The position numbers were made by a program, and so were the translations under genes. A model generated the notes under the pieces. The model made no database searches. It was not told where the DNA came from and was given only the letters and a program-made list of their open reading frames with translations. This document shows, piece after piece, positions 15,690 through 25,002 of a stretch of DNA of 36,412 nt (position 1 is its first letter; each line of letters starts with the position of its first letter). This stretch comes from Nostoc sp. 'Peltigera membranacea cyanobiont' 210A (GTDB taxonomy: Bacteria; Cyanobacteriota; Cyanobacteriia; Cyanobacteriales; Nostocaceae): positions 19,528-55,939 of the forward strand of contig NZ_NOLJ01000003.1 in the NCBI RefSeq assembly GCF_002246015.1. Reading direction: 5' to 3'.

Positions 15690-16316
15690 TTAACGTAGAA
15701 AACTACTAATTAACCACAACAATATAAACGTCACTACAGTAGAGAACTGATTCGTTTCCAGACTGATAAATGATATTTGTGGTAAGAGCCAGCTAGCAAC
15801 TAGTCCCCCAACGATTAGGCCAATTATTAAACTGACCAGGGTGAACAAAACTGCTCGGCCAAATTTGCCTTCCTTGCGATTGAGAAAGTAAATACTAGTG
15901 CCTACGCCAACCACCAATGCTAACTGCAAAACCTGATCGCCTCCCTCTGGATAGAACAGGCTAATAGAACTCAAACCGAGAAACCAAGCTCCTGGTAAGA
16001 GTATATCCGCAGGAGTTGGCTGATCCAGCATCCGTTGCAGCCATGCGGGTGACTGCTGGCGAGGGGTTGGACTTTCTTTAGGAGGCGATTGCACTCGCAA
16101 CTCTGGAAACCGTATCCGCTCAGGGACTTTGATTTTACCTTCCTGGCGCATCCGTAAGCGATCCATTAAAATCGCATCGTAAGCAGCCTCAATCACTTCT
16201 AAATGCTTGGCATCGCCATTATGTTGCTCGAATAGGCGATTACGAGCATCCTGAATTTCATCGAAGCTAGCCTCTTCTGATACCCCAAGTTTTTCGTAGG
16301 GATTTTGATCGCTCAT
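15690..16316 (-). CDS. CPP1-like J-domain-related membrane protein (DUF3353)
   Basis: A 208-residue protein. The N-terminal 65 residues (MSDQNPYEKLGVSEEASFDEIQDARNRL, split) resemble a J-domain but lack the HPD tripeptide needed to stimulate Hsp70. A Pro-rich linker (~75-95) is followed by about four hydrophobic helices (residues ~108-205). This is the layout of plant CPP1, a chaperone-like partner of protochlorophyllide oxidoreductase, and of its cyanobacterial homologues in the thylakoid or plasma membrane. The ATG has no strong ribosome binding site but fits family starts. Confidence 0.85.
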   Translation of the reverse strand: MSDQNPYEKLGVSEEASFDEIQDARNRLFEQHNGDAKHLEVIEAAYDAILMDRLRMRQEGKIKVPERIRFPELRVQSPPKESPTPRQQSPAWLQRMLDQPTPADILLPGAWFLGLSSISLFYPEGGDQVLQLALVVGVGTSIYFLNRKEGKFGRAVLFTLVSLIIGLIVGGLVASWLLPQISFISLETNQFSTVVTFILLWLISSFLR

Positions 16317-16965
16317 GGGAGTTTGTTACTTCAGCCTCAATCAGCGGCAGTCTTTTATCGAATAAAAAACAGCTTTAGGTTTTATTTTGATCGAAACTAA
16401 AGTCTCGACCTAATTTATATGCCCTACCAGGATAGTAGCACGGGTTAGTTTGATCGACTTTGTAATTTCAACTATAGTAACTTTAACATATCGCTATAAC
16501 TCCGTGTATACCCTCATGTCGTTGTCTAATTCTGGCTCTAATCTAGAATTTGAACGGAGAGTACCTAAAAGTCATGGTTTTTATGAAAAAATCAACTTTA
16601 ATGTTTCAAATTTGGCAACTTACTGTGCCCTAAAAGAGTTTTTTTAATTATACTGAATAATCGCTTGTGGTATATATCCACATATCGATTTAAAATTGAA
16701 ACGTTTTAAGTTACCACCTAACGGGGATTGAGAAGGTGTCTTGCTATCAAGAACGGTTGCAGTTAAAGTCAGAGCGCTTATATACTGTTGGCTAACAGAA
16801 GTTTCGCCTTCTAATTGCCTACAATCCTGATTAGAGTATTTATTTTTGAGCGATCGGGATTGTTATACCGTAGCCATGTAGATTCTTAGTTAGTCCTAAA
16901 GTGGCAACTGCGTTTTTACGCAACTTTCTTGTTAATCTTACGAATTTTTGTGCAAAGTAATGGTC
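16317..16965. other. Long gene-free region upstream of the response regulator
   Basis: About 650 bases without a convincing gene. A 65-codon frame (16450-16647) starts with TTG, has no ribosome binding site and is unlike any family. The stretch should hold the promoters of the CPP1-like gene and the response regulator, but no clear operator was recognised. Confidence 0.5.
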
Positions 16966-17685
16966 ATGGCTCCCGCCAAGATTCTTGTAGTTGACGACGA
17001 CCCTGCGGTTCGGAATTTAATCCAACGCTTTTTAATTAAGCAGAACTATCAGGTGGAGGCTGCCGAAGACGGAAAGACAGCCTTAAATCTATTTGAGCAA
17101 TTTAACCCTGATTTGGTGATTCTAGATGTGAATTTACCAGATGTCACAGGGTTTAACCTCTGCCAAGAGATGCAAAGTCGTAATGGTGTTTTTGTTTTGA
17201 TGTTGACTAGCCGTGCTGACGAAGCTGATAAAATTCGCGGCTTTGCTAAAGGTGCTGACGACTATCTCACCAAGCCTTTTGGACTAGGAGAGCTAGAAGT
17301 CAGAGTCGGAGCTATTTTGAGGCGTCAGCGAGTGATAACTACTGCCGAGCAGAAACGCTTGGTATTTGAAAAACTTATGATCGATCCAGTGCGACGGGAG
17401 GTAGCACTTAATAACCAAGCAGTACCTTTAACTGCTCTGGAATTTGACTTGTTGCATTTTTTAGCTAGTCATCCAGGCCGAGTTTGGCGGCGGGCAGAAC
17501 TAATCCAAGAGGTGTGGGATTATGAATATGTCGGCGACCAGCGGGTTGTAGATGTTCATATTGGCCAAATTCGCAAGAAGATTGAAATTGATGCTAGTCA
17601 GCCAGCATTAATTCAAACTGTACGTGGCGTAGGCTATAAATTTGAATCTCCTGCTCATCCCCAGCATTTGGAAGCCAAGTCCTAA
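16966..17685 (+). CDS. OmpR/PhoB-family two-component response regulator
   Basis: A 239-residue regulator (from ATG 16966, with AAAG eight bases upstream; ATG 16960 is the alternative). The receiver domain shows the acidic pocket D10-D11-D12, phosphoacceptor D54 (VILDVNLP), T81 and K103 (LTKPF). The C-terminal winged helix (~residues 130-228) has the OmpR-type pattern LTALEFDLLHFLASHPGRVW and ends with QTVRGVGYKF. No histidine kinase gene is adjacent, so it is an orphan regulator. It differs from the RpaA, RpaB, NrrA and ManR sequences I recall, so no name is given. Confidence 0.92.
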   Translation: MAPAKILVVDDDPAVRNLIQRFLIKQNYQVEAAEDGKTALNLFEQFNPDLVILDVNLPDVTGFNLCQEMQSRNGVFVLMLTSRADEADKIRGFAKGADDYLTKPFGLGELEVRVGAILRRQRVITTAEQKRLVFEKLMIDPVRREVALNNQAVPLTALEFDLLHFLASHPGRVWRRAELIQEVWDYEYVGDQRVVDVHIGQIRKKIEIDASQPALIQTVRGVGYKFESPAHPQHLEAKS

Positions 17686-17710
17686 GTTTATAGTCTAGAG
17701 TTTTTTAACT

Positions 17711-17731
17711 CTTGACTGTTGACTCTTGGGG
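17711..17731. repeat. Short heptamer repeat
   Basis: Three 7-base units, CTTGACT, GTTGACT, CTTGGGG, of STRR character, just behind the response regulator. Confidence 0.55.
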
Positions 17732-17849
17732 TAGTGGTTGGTGAATTTTCTTGGTTTTAGTAACAGACAAATTTAGATAATCAAAATAAGTAGATATTCC
17801 TCAAATACACGCCAAACAGTGATTTGAGATATTTATTTATCTATTTAAG

Positions 17850-18144
17850 ATAGTGGACAAGGGAGAGAGTCCACAGGAAAAAATTTCTTGGTAGTTACCG
17901 TTTTGGTAGATATAACGGTGCTGAGATTGCAATTCATAGGGCACATAGCTGTGCATTGGTGTCAACTTAAGCTAAATTCCCCCTAAAACCCCGTTTCTAG
18001 CCTCTTTGGGCTGCTGTAAGTCAGGGAGGCGGTAGCCTCAAATGAGAACAAAGGTAAATTTCGACCCGTTACCAACTAGTTTTGGCAATAATTAAGAGAA
18101 ACTATTAGAACTTTTTTATGGATCGGAATCTACCGATCTTTTTT
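17850..18144 (+). ncRNA. Possible small RNA between regulator and DUF2811 gene
   Basis: No reading frame of note lies here, yet the stretch has RNA-like structure. A hairpin GTGGAC / GTCCAC exposes a purine loop AAGGGAGAGA (17853-17874). A second hairpin is formed by CACATAGCTGTG. The segment ends in a clear intrinsic terminator at 18121-18144 that is more than 430 bases behind the response-regulator stop codon. A promoter could not be fixed. It could equally be a long 3' UTR of the regulator. Confidence 0.25.
18121..18144 (+). terminator. Intrinsic terminator
   Basis: GATCGG, loop AATCTA, CCGATC, then six T. The stem is perfect. It ends either the response-regulator mRNA or a separate small transcript. 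Confidence 0.8.
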
Positions 18145-18182
18145 ATTGTAATTTTGCCGATCGCTATTAGCTTAAGATCCGG

Positions 18183-18214
18183 TTAATGGGGCACGGTATG
18201 CCGTGCCCCATTAA
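18183..18214. repeat. Perfect 14-base-stem palindrome
   Basis: TTAATGGGGCACGG, loop TATG, CCGTGCCCCATTAA. It lies just after the 3' end of the minus-strand DUF2811 gene and could terminate it. I recall GGGGCACGG...CCGTGCCCC palindromes as frequent dispersed repeats in Nostoc-type genomes. Confidence 0.78.
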
Positions 18215-18243
18215 TAGGGGAATAACGCCCTTCATACCAGTAC

Positions 18244-18498
18244 CTATGGGGTGTCTAGTAAATTAGCTGTTGCTGGTGAGTCGGTACAGGACATTTCTAC
18301 TGTGGAGTGGTGGAACAAAGTTTCCAGATAGACTCGAGCAGCACGGCGATCGCTATCTCCATTTTGGAGTAAAAACAATGATAGTGCCGCCGTCAATACT
18401 CTGTTTTCATCCCAATCGGGATGGGTTTCTAAGTAGTTTTTTAAGGATTCGTGGAGTGTTTCAGGAATTTCTGTAAAGATGCTAACCGTTGATTTCAT
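18244..18498 (-). CDS. DUF2811 family protein
   Basis: An 84-residue small soluble protein. The conserved core is VSIFTEIPETLHESLKNYLE, then HPDWDENRVLTAALSLFLLQNG, which is typical of cyanobacterial DUF2811. The pattern of a short strand, two helices and an Arg-rich turn recalls ribbon-helix-helix DNA-binding proteins, but this is inference. A very good ribosome binding site (GGAGGAAAATCTC) precedes the ATG. It is a single gene with a strong palindrome at its 3' end. Confidence 0.8.
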   Translation of the reverse strand: MKSTVSIFTEIPETLHESLKNYLETHPDWDENRVLTAALSLFLLQNGDSDRRAARVYLETLFHHSTVEMSCTDSPATANLLDTP

Positions 18499-18969
18499 GA
18501 GATTTTCCTCCTATGAGGATAATCAAGAGGGACAAGTTGCTTGCGGTAAAGCGGTTTAGAGCTTTACACGCTCTTTCGCTATCCCGACAATTTGCACTTA
18601 CATCCGATGGTAATATATTTTACACATTTGATGCCAGCCGATTGAACGGATTATAAAAGCAAGCCGCATCATTGTGCGCCAAGAGGGGGTGGGTTTGTCA
18701 ATGCTGCGAAATGTTAAAAACGATTGTATAAAAAATAAATACGAACGAAATAATCAGAGTTTAAGGCACTTTTTTGTTACTTTACTTCACAAAAACTCAG
18801 TCCTTAAACTTCTTTGGTACTTATAATCAACAATCCCCAGTAAGACAGCAAGAAGCCTATTAGCTCGTATAGCACCTGTGGAAAACTGCTAAAATCCCTG
18901 TGGAAACCCTGTGGAATGAGTGAGGAAAATAGTAGCCAATGATAAGAATTACAAAAATGTCATCAACCT
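18499..18969. other. Divergent intergenic region
   Basis: A 470-base spacer between the DUF2811 and MFS genes. A 9-base inverted pair, AGTTTAAGG (18758-18766) and CCTTAAACT (18802-18810), encloses a T-rich middle. No gene or defined operator was found. Confidence 0.45.
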
Positions 18970-20244
18970 ATGACATTTAAGCTCATGAAATTAGCTTCTC
19001 AATCTCAGTTATCATCGTGGTTGCCCTCGATACATCCCCAGGTCTGGATTTTCGCAATTGGGAGATTTCTCTCAGAAGTTGGCACCGGCTTTACCCTGTT
19101 TTACGCCCCCATCTTTTTTGTTAATCAACTTGGTTTATCTGCAACTAGTGTTGGGGTAGCCTTGGGTAGCGCCTCGATTTCCGGCATTCTAGGGCGGATT
19201 GCAGGTGGTTCTTTGGCTGATTCTGAATATTGGGGACGCCGCCGCACTTTGTTGCTAGCAACGGCGATTTCAGCAATTGCTTCTCTAGTTTTAGCTACAA
19301 CCAATAATTTCACTTCTTTGGTAATCGGTAGCTTGATTAGCGGTTTAGGGATAGGTTTCTATTGGCCGGCGGCTGAAGCTGTGGTTGCTGACGCTAGCCA
19401 AATTGACAATCGCCGGGAAACTTTTGCGATCGCCAGACTAGCTGATAATCTGGGGTTAGCGATCGGAATTGTGCTAGCAGGGTTTTTGATCGCGATAATT
19501 GGGAGTTATCGCTGGCTATTTGTGATTGATGCCATCTCTTTTATGGTATTTTTTGGGGTTGTCTATGTGGGGATTACTGAAACTGAACAACAGCAGATAG
19601 AGGAATCTGAAAAGACAGAACTTTTTGCTGCTTGGATGGCAGTATTAAGCGATCGCCGTTTCCTGGTCTACATCGCAGTTAATATATTCTTTACAATCTA
19701 TATTTCTCAAATCCACAGCACCCTGCCGCTTTACTTCAAAAACTTTGTCTTTGTCGAAAGTACCGCCAAGGGATTTGCTGAAACTACCATTAGCGGACTA
19801 TTTGCTTGGCATCTGGTGTTTGCAATTATTTGTCAGTTGCCTGTCACCAGCATTTTAAAACGCTGCTCTCACACACTTGCGCTCACTGTTTCGGCTATTT
19901 TCTGGGCAATTGGTTTCGGACTGATTTGGATAAGCGGTACAGCCCCATCTCATCATCTGATTTGGGTAATATTGGCATTGGGAGTATTTGCTGTGGCGAT
20001 TGTTTCTTATACTCCATCTGCTGCCTCTTTAGTGACTGAGTTAGCCCCGGAAAATCAACGCGGCGTTTATTTTTCCATCAACGCTTTGTGCTGGGCTGTT
20101 GGCTCTTTTATTGGTCATCCCTTGGGTGGATGGGCATTAGATCAACCCCATATTATTACCAATACTTACTGGCTAGGCTTCATCTTGAGCGTAGCGATCG
20201 CTGTGGTAATTTTACAGTATCTCAATCGAATTTTGGCTGATTAA
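18970..20244 (+). CDS. Major facilitator superfamily transporter
   Basis: A 424-residue integral membrane protein with about 12 hydrophobic helices and a central cytoplasmic loop (~residues 205-225, rich in Glu). The MFS motif between helices 2 and 3 is present as GRIAGGSLADSEYWGRRR. Helix 5 carries RLADNLGLAIGIVLAG. It is probably a proton-coupled exporter or sugar/drug porter of the plasma membrane; no substrate can be inferred. The ATG chosen has no strong ribosome binding site, and an in-frame ATG lies five codons later. It converges on hisIE with an 18-base gap. Confidence 0.85.
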   Translation: MTFKLMKLASQSQLSSWLPSIHPQVWIFAIGRFLSEVGTGFTLFYAPIFFVNQLGLSATSVGVALGSASISGILGRIAGGSLADSEYWGRRRTLLLATAISAIASLVLATTNNFTSLVIGSLISGLGIGFYWPAAEAVVADASQIDNRRETFAIARLADNLGLAIGIVLAGFLIAIIGSYRWLFVIDAISFMVFFGVVYVGITETEQQQIEESEKTELFAAWMAVLSDRRFLVYIAVNIFFTIYISQIHSTLPLYFKNFVFVESTAKGFAETTISGLFAWHLVFAIICQLPVTSILKRCSHTLALTVSAIFWAIGFGLIWISGTAPSHHLIWVILALGVFAVAIVSYTPSAASLVTELAPENQRGVYFSINALCWAVGSFIGHPLGGWALDQPHIITNTYWLGFILSVAIAVVILQYLNRILAD

Positions 20245-20262
20245 GGCGATCTGTTTTTTACT

Positions 20263-20913
20263 CTATTGCCGACGTTCTTGGAGCTTGCGATATACCGATT
20301 TTAAATCAACTTGATGGTGAGCTAAGGCCACCAAAGTATGATATAGCAAATCAGCCACTTCACCAGCGATCGCATCTGCTTCATCATCTTTAAAAGCCAT
20401 TACCACCTCAGCGGTTTCTTCACCAATCTTTTTCAAAATTTTGTTATCGCCACCTGCGAATAGTTTACAAGTGTAAGAACTTTCAGTAGGATTGTCGCGG
20501 CGATCGCATATTATTTGAAACAATTGCGACAATGTATCTCCTGGTGGCGCAAGAATTTTACCTTCTATTTGGTGAAAACAACTGCGCTCTCCAGTATGGC
20601 AAGCAACATCTCCTAATTGTTCTACGCCAATGAGCAGCGCATCACTATCACAGTCATAACGGATACTTTGCACCTTTTGGATATGCCCAGAAGTCGCTCC
20701 CTTGTGCCACAATTCTTGTCGAGAACGGCTCCAAAACCAAGTTTCTTCAGTTTCTAAAGTCTTTTGTAACGACTCCTGATTCATCCACGCCATCATCAGG
20801 ACAGTACCATCTAGATAGTCTTGGACAATTGCAGGCACCAGACCCCGTTCATCGTAGCGAATTTTATCAACCGGGATGGTGTAATGCAGCGATCGCGAAT
20901 CGTTAGAAGACAT
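20263..20913 (-). CDS. hisIE: HisIE, bifunctional phosphoribosyl-AMP cyclohydrolase / phosphoribosyl-ATP pyrophosphatase
   Basis: A 216-residue fusion. The HisI half (1-~120) shows the Mg-binding DCDSD (residues 87-91) and the Zn-binding C105-H106 with C112 ([10 protein letters not shown]). The HisE half (~125-216) has [19 protein letters not shown] and the [14 protein letters not shown] helix typical of the all-alpha pyrophosphohydrolase. Together they catalyse the second and third steps of histidine synthesis in the cytoplasm. As usual in cyanobacteria, it is a single gene outside any his operon. Confidence 0.96.
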   Translation of the reverse strand: MSSNDSRSLHYTIPVDKIRYDERGLVPAIVQDYLDGTVLMMAWMNQESLQKTLETEETWFWSRSRQELWHKGATSGHIQKVQSIRYDCDSDALLIGVEQLGDVACHTGERSCFHQIEGKILAPPGDTLSQLFQIICDRRDNPTESSYTCKLFAGGDNKILKKIGEETAEVVMAFKDDEADAIAGEVADLLYHTLVALAHHQVDLKSVYRKLQERRQ

Positions 20914-21148
20914 ACCAGCTAGTTTGCTCTCATGAGAATAATTTATGGATTCACGATACCATTCAAAATAGGGCAGCTGGTATGTTTTTTTTGAATTAAA
21001 TATCCAAAGTCAAGTCTTCATTGGACTTGCATAACATAATGTTATTTTTTTGGTTTCGCTACGCTAATTTTCTAGGATAGAAATTCTAAGCAGTGTTTGA
21101 TCCTATCCTAAGATAGAGCTTTTTATTGCCCACTGTTAGGAGAGAACT

Positions 21149-22447
21149 TTGGTAAACACCACAATTAAAACAACAAAATCACAAGAAATCTTCGCCGCTG
21201 CTCAAAATCTCATGCCCGGAGGAGTCAGTTCTCCAGTTCGTGCCTTTAAATCTGTGGGCGGACAACCCATAGTTTTTGATCGTGTCAAAGGCGCGTATAT
21301 TTGGGATGTAGATGGCAATAAATACATAGACTATGTAGGCACTTGGGGCCCAGCTATTTGTGGTCATGCTCATCCAGAAGTAATTGCAGCGTTGCATGAA
21401 GCTTTAGAAAAAGGTACTAGTTTCGGCGCTCCCTCAGTCCTAGAAAATGTTTTGGCAGAAATGGTCATCGATGCCGTTCCTAGCATCGAAATGGTCAGAT
21501 TTGTTAATTCTGGAACTGAAGCTTGTATGGGAGTTTTGCGGCTGATGCGGGCTTTCACCAACCGGGAGAAAATCATCAAGTTTGAAGGTTGCTACCACGG
21601 ACACGCCGATGCGTTTCTAGTAAAGGCGGGTTCTGGTGTTGCTACACTTGGTTTGCCAGACTCACCGGGAGTACCTAAATTAGCAACTAGCACCACTCTA
21701 ACTGCGCCTTTCAATGACTTAGAAGCCGTTAAAGCTTTATTTGAAGAAAACCACGACGAGATTGCCGGTGTTATTCTTGAGCCAGTCGTCGGCAATGCTG
21801 GATTTATCGCACCTGATGCTGGCTTCCTAGAAGGTTTACGAGAACTAACTCACGAGTATGGAGCGTTATTAGTATTTGACGAAGTGATGACAGGCTTCCG
21901 CATTGCTTACGGTGGCGCTCAAGAAAAATTTGGCGTCACTCCCGATTTAACAACCTTGGGTAAGGTGATTGGTGGTGGTTTGCCAGTAGGGGCTTATGGT
22001 GGTCGTCGAGATATTATGTCAATGGTTGCGCCCGCCGGCCCCGTATATCAAGCTGGAACACTTTCTGGTAATCCTTTAGCAATGACTGCTGGGATTAAGA
22101 CTTTAGAATTGCTGCAAAAGCCAGGTACTTACGAGTCTCTTGAGCGGATTACTAAAAAGCTAGCAGATGGTTTGCTGCAAATTGCCAAAGAAACTGGTCA
22201 TGCAGCTTGTGGGGGTCAAATCAGCGCCATGTTCGGCTTATTCTTTACCGCTGGCCCAGTTCATAACTACGAAGATGCGAAAAAGTCTGATACAGCTAAA
22301 TTCGGACGTTTCCATCGCGGGATGTTAGAGCGCGGTGTTTACTTAGCACCCTCTCAATTTGAAGCTGGGTTTACATCTTTTGCTCACACTGAAGAAGACA
22401 TTGAGCAGACTTTAGCAGTTGCACGGGATGTAATGTCTAGCCTGTAA
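21149..22447 (+). CDS. hemL: Glutamate-1-semialdehyde 2,1-aminomutase
   Basis: A 432-residue PLP enzyme of the class III aminotransferase fold, making 5-aminolevulinate for haem and chlorophyll. The PLP lysine is K272 ([18 protein letters not shown]) and the ring-contact Asp is D244 ([12 protein letters not shown]). The substrate and cofactor loops NSGTEACMG and GCYHGHAD are complete. The start is TTG, supported by AGGAG six bases upstream, and it gives the usual N-terminus for the family. The gene is monocistronic, diverges from hisIE and is followed by a hairpin at 22495-22521. Confidence 0.97.
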   Translation: MVNTTIKTTKSQEIFAAAQNLMPGGVSSPVRAFKSVGGQPIVFDRVKGAYIWDVDGNKYIDYVGTWGPAICGHAHPEVIAALHEALEKGTSFGAPSVLENVLAEMVIDAVPSIEMVRFVNSGTEACMGVLRLMRAFTNREKIIKFEGCYHGHADAFLVKAGSGVATLGLPDSPGVPKLATSTTLTAPFNDLEAVKALFEENHDEIAGVILEPVVGNAGFIAPDAGFLEGLRELTHEYGALLVFDEVMTGFRIAYGGAQEKFGVTPDLTTLGKVIGGGLPVGAYGGRRDIMSMVAPAGPVYQAGTLSGNPLAMTAGIKTLELLQKPGTYESLERITKKLADGLLQIAKETGHAACGGQISAMFGLFFTAGPVHNYEDAKKSDTAKFGRFHRGMLERGVYLAPSQFEAGFTSFAHTEEDIEQTLAVARDVMSSL

Positions 22448-22494
22448 CCTGTTAAGGGTAAGGGATTTCCAAAGAAAAAGTATCCTGTTAACTC

Positions 22495-22521
22495 TTGTGG
22501 GGTGGGTATCTTGCCCCACAA
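22495..22521. repeat. Hairpin behind hemL
   Basis: TTGTGGGG and CCCCACAA enclose an 11-base loop. There is no T-run. The left side, AACTCTTGTGGG, is identical to the start of an inverted-repeat unit at 33387, so this is a dispersed repeat that may also stop transcription. Confidence 0.6.
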
Positions 22522-23171
22522 AATGGATGATTTATAGGAAGTCCCTTTTTTGAGACAAAAACAAGCGTGCGGAATTTTCGGACTCACTCTAAAGCATTAT
22601 TTGCAGAATTTTCAGCAGTTAATGGTGTTCAATCCTCTGACGCTGTTGGGGATAGAAGAAATTTTTTAACAGGTTTGCTCTCTACCGTCATTACTCAAGA
22701 AAGGTCACATCTTCGTCATCATTTCGCAATGGCTTTGTCAAGAGAATATGCAATATTTAGCCTACATTAAGATTCATAGTTAATGAGGCAAGATTAATAA
22801 ATTATAGAGGGCTAAGTCCCTGGCAACTAAGAAGTGTCAAGTTTTGTGACTCTTGTTTGGATCTCCGTTACAAAACTTAACTTAATTACAAATTATTTTA
22901 CTTGCCTTTTGCAGTTCTCGAAATTCCCCCTCATACCCCATAGATTATAAAAATTAACACGTAAGAACGTTCTCACCTTTATGGTGAGGGTTTTGCTTAT
23001 AGATATTAGCTTATTCATCGGGTAAGGTATTTTTTCAGAGTCAGGGTTGGAGCTAACTTAAAAAAAGATACCAATCATAACTGTAGCTTGTATGGCAAGG
23101 CTTACAGAGTAGAAAAAGCTGCCATAAGTATTTTGAAAAAAAAGATGATTCGACCTTGAAGGAGCTATGAA
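22522..23171. other. Gene-free region upstream of the deacetylase
   Basis: No supported gene. A 67-codon frame at 22567-22770 has a GTG start without a ribosome binding site and no recognisable family. A palindrome AGAACGTTCT is followed by a hairpin CTCACC-TTTAT-GGTGAG (22972-22988) and a short T-rich stretch. The promoter of the deacetylase should lie between here and 23158. Confidence 0.45.
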
Positions 23172-24092
23172 GTGGACGACAATAAGTCATTTTTTGGTCT
23201 GCAAAAAATATTAGTTACGTTGCTTGTCTTGAGTGGGAGTGTGAGTGCTAGCACGATGATGCTTATTAAGTCAAGCTCCTCTAATGCTCAAAGTACAGAG
23301 AATATAAATGTAAACAATCAACCAAGCAAAGTTGGAATTCAGCAGCAGATTGAAGAACTAAAAGCGACGATGCTTAGAAGTTGGCAGCAACAAGTACAAA
23401 CAAAAGGTTTTTCATATAAAGTGCCACAGCGTTTTCAAGGAGCAATAGTTGATGCGGCAAAATTGACTCCCGAACAGAAAGTAATTGCGCTCACCTTTGA
23501 TGATGGCCCATGGCCTGAAAGTACCGGGCAAGTACTAGATATTCTCAAAAAAAATCAGATTAAAGGGACATTTTTTCTCATTGGGCAAAACGTGAAGAAT
23601 TATCCAGGCTTAGTGAAGCGGGAGATTGCTGAGGGTCACGTAATTGGTAATCACACTTGGCATCATTGGTATCAATTCTTAAATCCACAAGCAGCTGCCT
23701 ATGAAATTGACCACACAGCAGACTTGATTTATCAAGTGACAGGGATTAAAACAAATTTATTTCGACCACCAGGGGGAATCATGCACAATGGGGTGGCTAG
23801 TTACGCTAGAAATAGCAAATATGCCATCATTCGCTGGTCATCTGACTCTGTAGACTACTCACGTCCTGCTGTACCAAAATTAATTAATAATGTATTTAGG
23901 AGGGCCAAGCCAGGTGGAATTGTGCTAATGCATGATGGTGGTGGTAATCGCTCTAAAACTGTGCAAGCTTTACCAGAAATTATTGCCAACTTTCGGAAAC
24001 AGGGCTATAGGTTTGTTACTATTCCTGAACTTTTAGAAATGCAAGATAAAGATCAAAAACTAACTGCAAACAAAAAAACCGTCCAAAACTAA
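23172..24092 (+). CDS. Polysaccharide deacetylase (NodB homology domain, CE4)
   Basis: A 306-residue exported or membrane-anchored enzyme. One N-terminal hydrophobic segment (residues ~12-34) is a signal anchor or signal peptide. A ~60-residue linker follows, then the NodB domain: LTFDDGPWPE with D110/D111, metal ligands in GNHTWHHW (H161, H165), FRPPGG (R198) and LMHDGGG (H254). Such enzymes remove N-acetyl groups from peptidoglycan or exopolysaccharide in the periplasm. The start is GTG, with AAGGAG seven bases upstream. An out-of-frame ATG five bases before it opens only a 15-codon frame. Confidence 0.93.
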   Translation: MDDNKSFFGLQKILVTLLVLSGSVSASTMMLIKSSSSNAQSTENINVNNQPSKVGIQQQIEELKATMLRSWQQQVQTKGFSYKVPQRFQGAIVDAAKLTPEQKVIALTFDDGPWPESTGQVLDILKKNQIKGTFFLIGQNVKNYPGLVKREIAEGHVIGNHTWHHWYQFLNPQAAAYEIDHTADLIYQVTGIKTNLFRPPGGIMHNGVASYARNSKYAIIRWSSDSVDYSRPAVPKLINNVFRRAKPGGIVLMHDGGGNRSKTVQALPEIIANFRKQGYRFVTIPELLEMQDKDQKLTANKKTVQN

Positions 24093-24168
24093 CATCTGAA
24101 CGGAATTTTAACGTATTAATACTTTATGCCAATCTAGTTATGTTGCCAGTTGTGCTGATACCTTACAA

Positions 24169-25002
24169 CTACAAGTCAGGAGGTAAAATCACCTGATCGA
24201 TTGCGTGGATTACGCCGTTACTACCTGTGATATCTGCCTGTGTGACTTTAGCATCATTGACAGTTACACCAGTAGCAGGATCGACTTTAACGTTGATTGT
24301 GCCGCCTTCAAGGCTTTTAACTTCGCCAGACTTTAAGTCAGCAGACAATACCTTACCAGCTACTACATGGTAAGTTAAAATCTTGAGCAATACTTCTTTG
24401 TTATCTGGCTTTAACAATTCTTGCAAAGCATCTGGTGGCAACTTAGCAAAAGCTGCATCTGTGGGTGCAAAAATAGTTAAGTTATCTTTGCCTTGCAAAG
24501 CTGCGCTTAATCCTGCTGCTTTTAAAGCCTTGGTCAAGGTGGTAAAGGAAGCGTTTGACTCTGCCAAGGCTAACAAGTTTTTGCCTTGATTGTCGCTTGC
24601 CCCTGGCCCTGGTGGAGTTGTAGATGGTTTGGTAGGTTGAGTTTCTGGGGTAGTACCTGGAGTGACGGGTGTAGGTTCACTAGGTGTAACATTACCACCA
24701 CCACGGTTATAAGGAGGCTCGTTGAAAATACTTGGTTTGGGATTTAGCGTTGCACCACTTTTCTGTGCTACTGGTTTGCGTTTGGTATTGCCCTTTTCTA
24801 TTTGGGAAACAGCTTCGGCAGGTGTATATTGAGTGTTTGCTTGAAGGCGTTGACCTTGGTTATAGGGAGCTTCGTTGAAAATACTGGGGTTAGGATTTAG
24901 TACCTCTTTCGCATCAGATGGTAAAGTAATGAGGACGCTGAAACTAGTAAATCCTGCTATGCCTGCCAACGTGGTCAGAAATTTGCTGTAATTTGTCTTC
25001 AT
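24169..25002 (-). CDS. Secreted fasciclin-domain protein with duplicated N-terminal motif
   Basis: A 277-residue protein from ATG 25002; the frame is open 21 codons further, but the signal peptide begins at MKTNYSKFLTTLAG. After the signal peptide two copies of an unusual motif occur: LNPNPSIFNEAPYN and LNPKPSIFNEPPYN, about 48 residues apart. A Pro/Thr-rich linker follows, then one complete fasciclin (FAS1) domain of about 130 residues with NLTIFAPTDAAFAKLP, LTYHVVAGKV and GVIHAIDQVILPP. FAS1 proteins mediate adhesion at cell surfaces. The repeated motif is of unknown role. The gene is transcribed toward the deacetylase, another envelope protein. Confidence 0.9.
   Translation of the reverse strand: MKTNYSKFLTTLAGIAGFTSFSVLITLPSDAKEVLNPNPSIFNEAPYNQGQRLQANTQYTPAEAVSQIEKGNTKRKPVAQKSGATLNPKPSIFNEPPYNRGGGNVTPSEPTPVTPGTTPETQPTKPSTTPPGPGASDNQGKNLLALAESNASFTTLTKALKAAGLSAALQGKDNLTIFAPTDAAFAKLPPDALQELLKPDNKEVLLKILTYHVVAGKVLSADLKSGEVKSLEGGTINVKVDPATGVTVNDAKVTQADITGSNGVIHAIDQVILPPDL

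Noticed and set aside
16450..16647. 65-codon open frame upstream of the response regulator
   Set aside because: TTG start without ribosome binding site, no recognisable family, composition unlike a conserved protein.
22567..22770. 67-codon open frame behind hemL
   Set aside because: GTG start with no ribosome binding site. A competing frame in the same place is equally open, and neither resembles a known family.
22965..22990. LexA/SOS-like palindrome GAACGTTC
   Set aside because: The spacing of the half-sites does not fit the LexA boxes known to me, and the downstream gene is a deacetylase.
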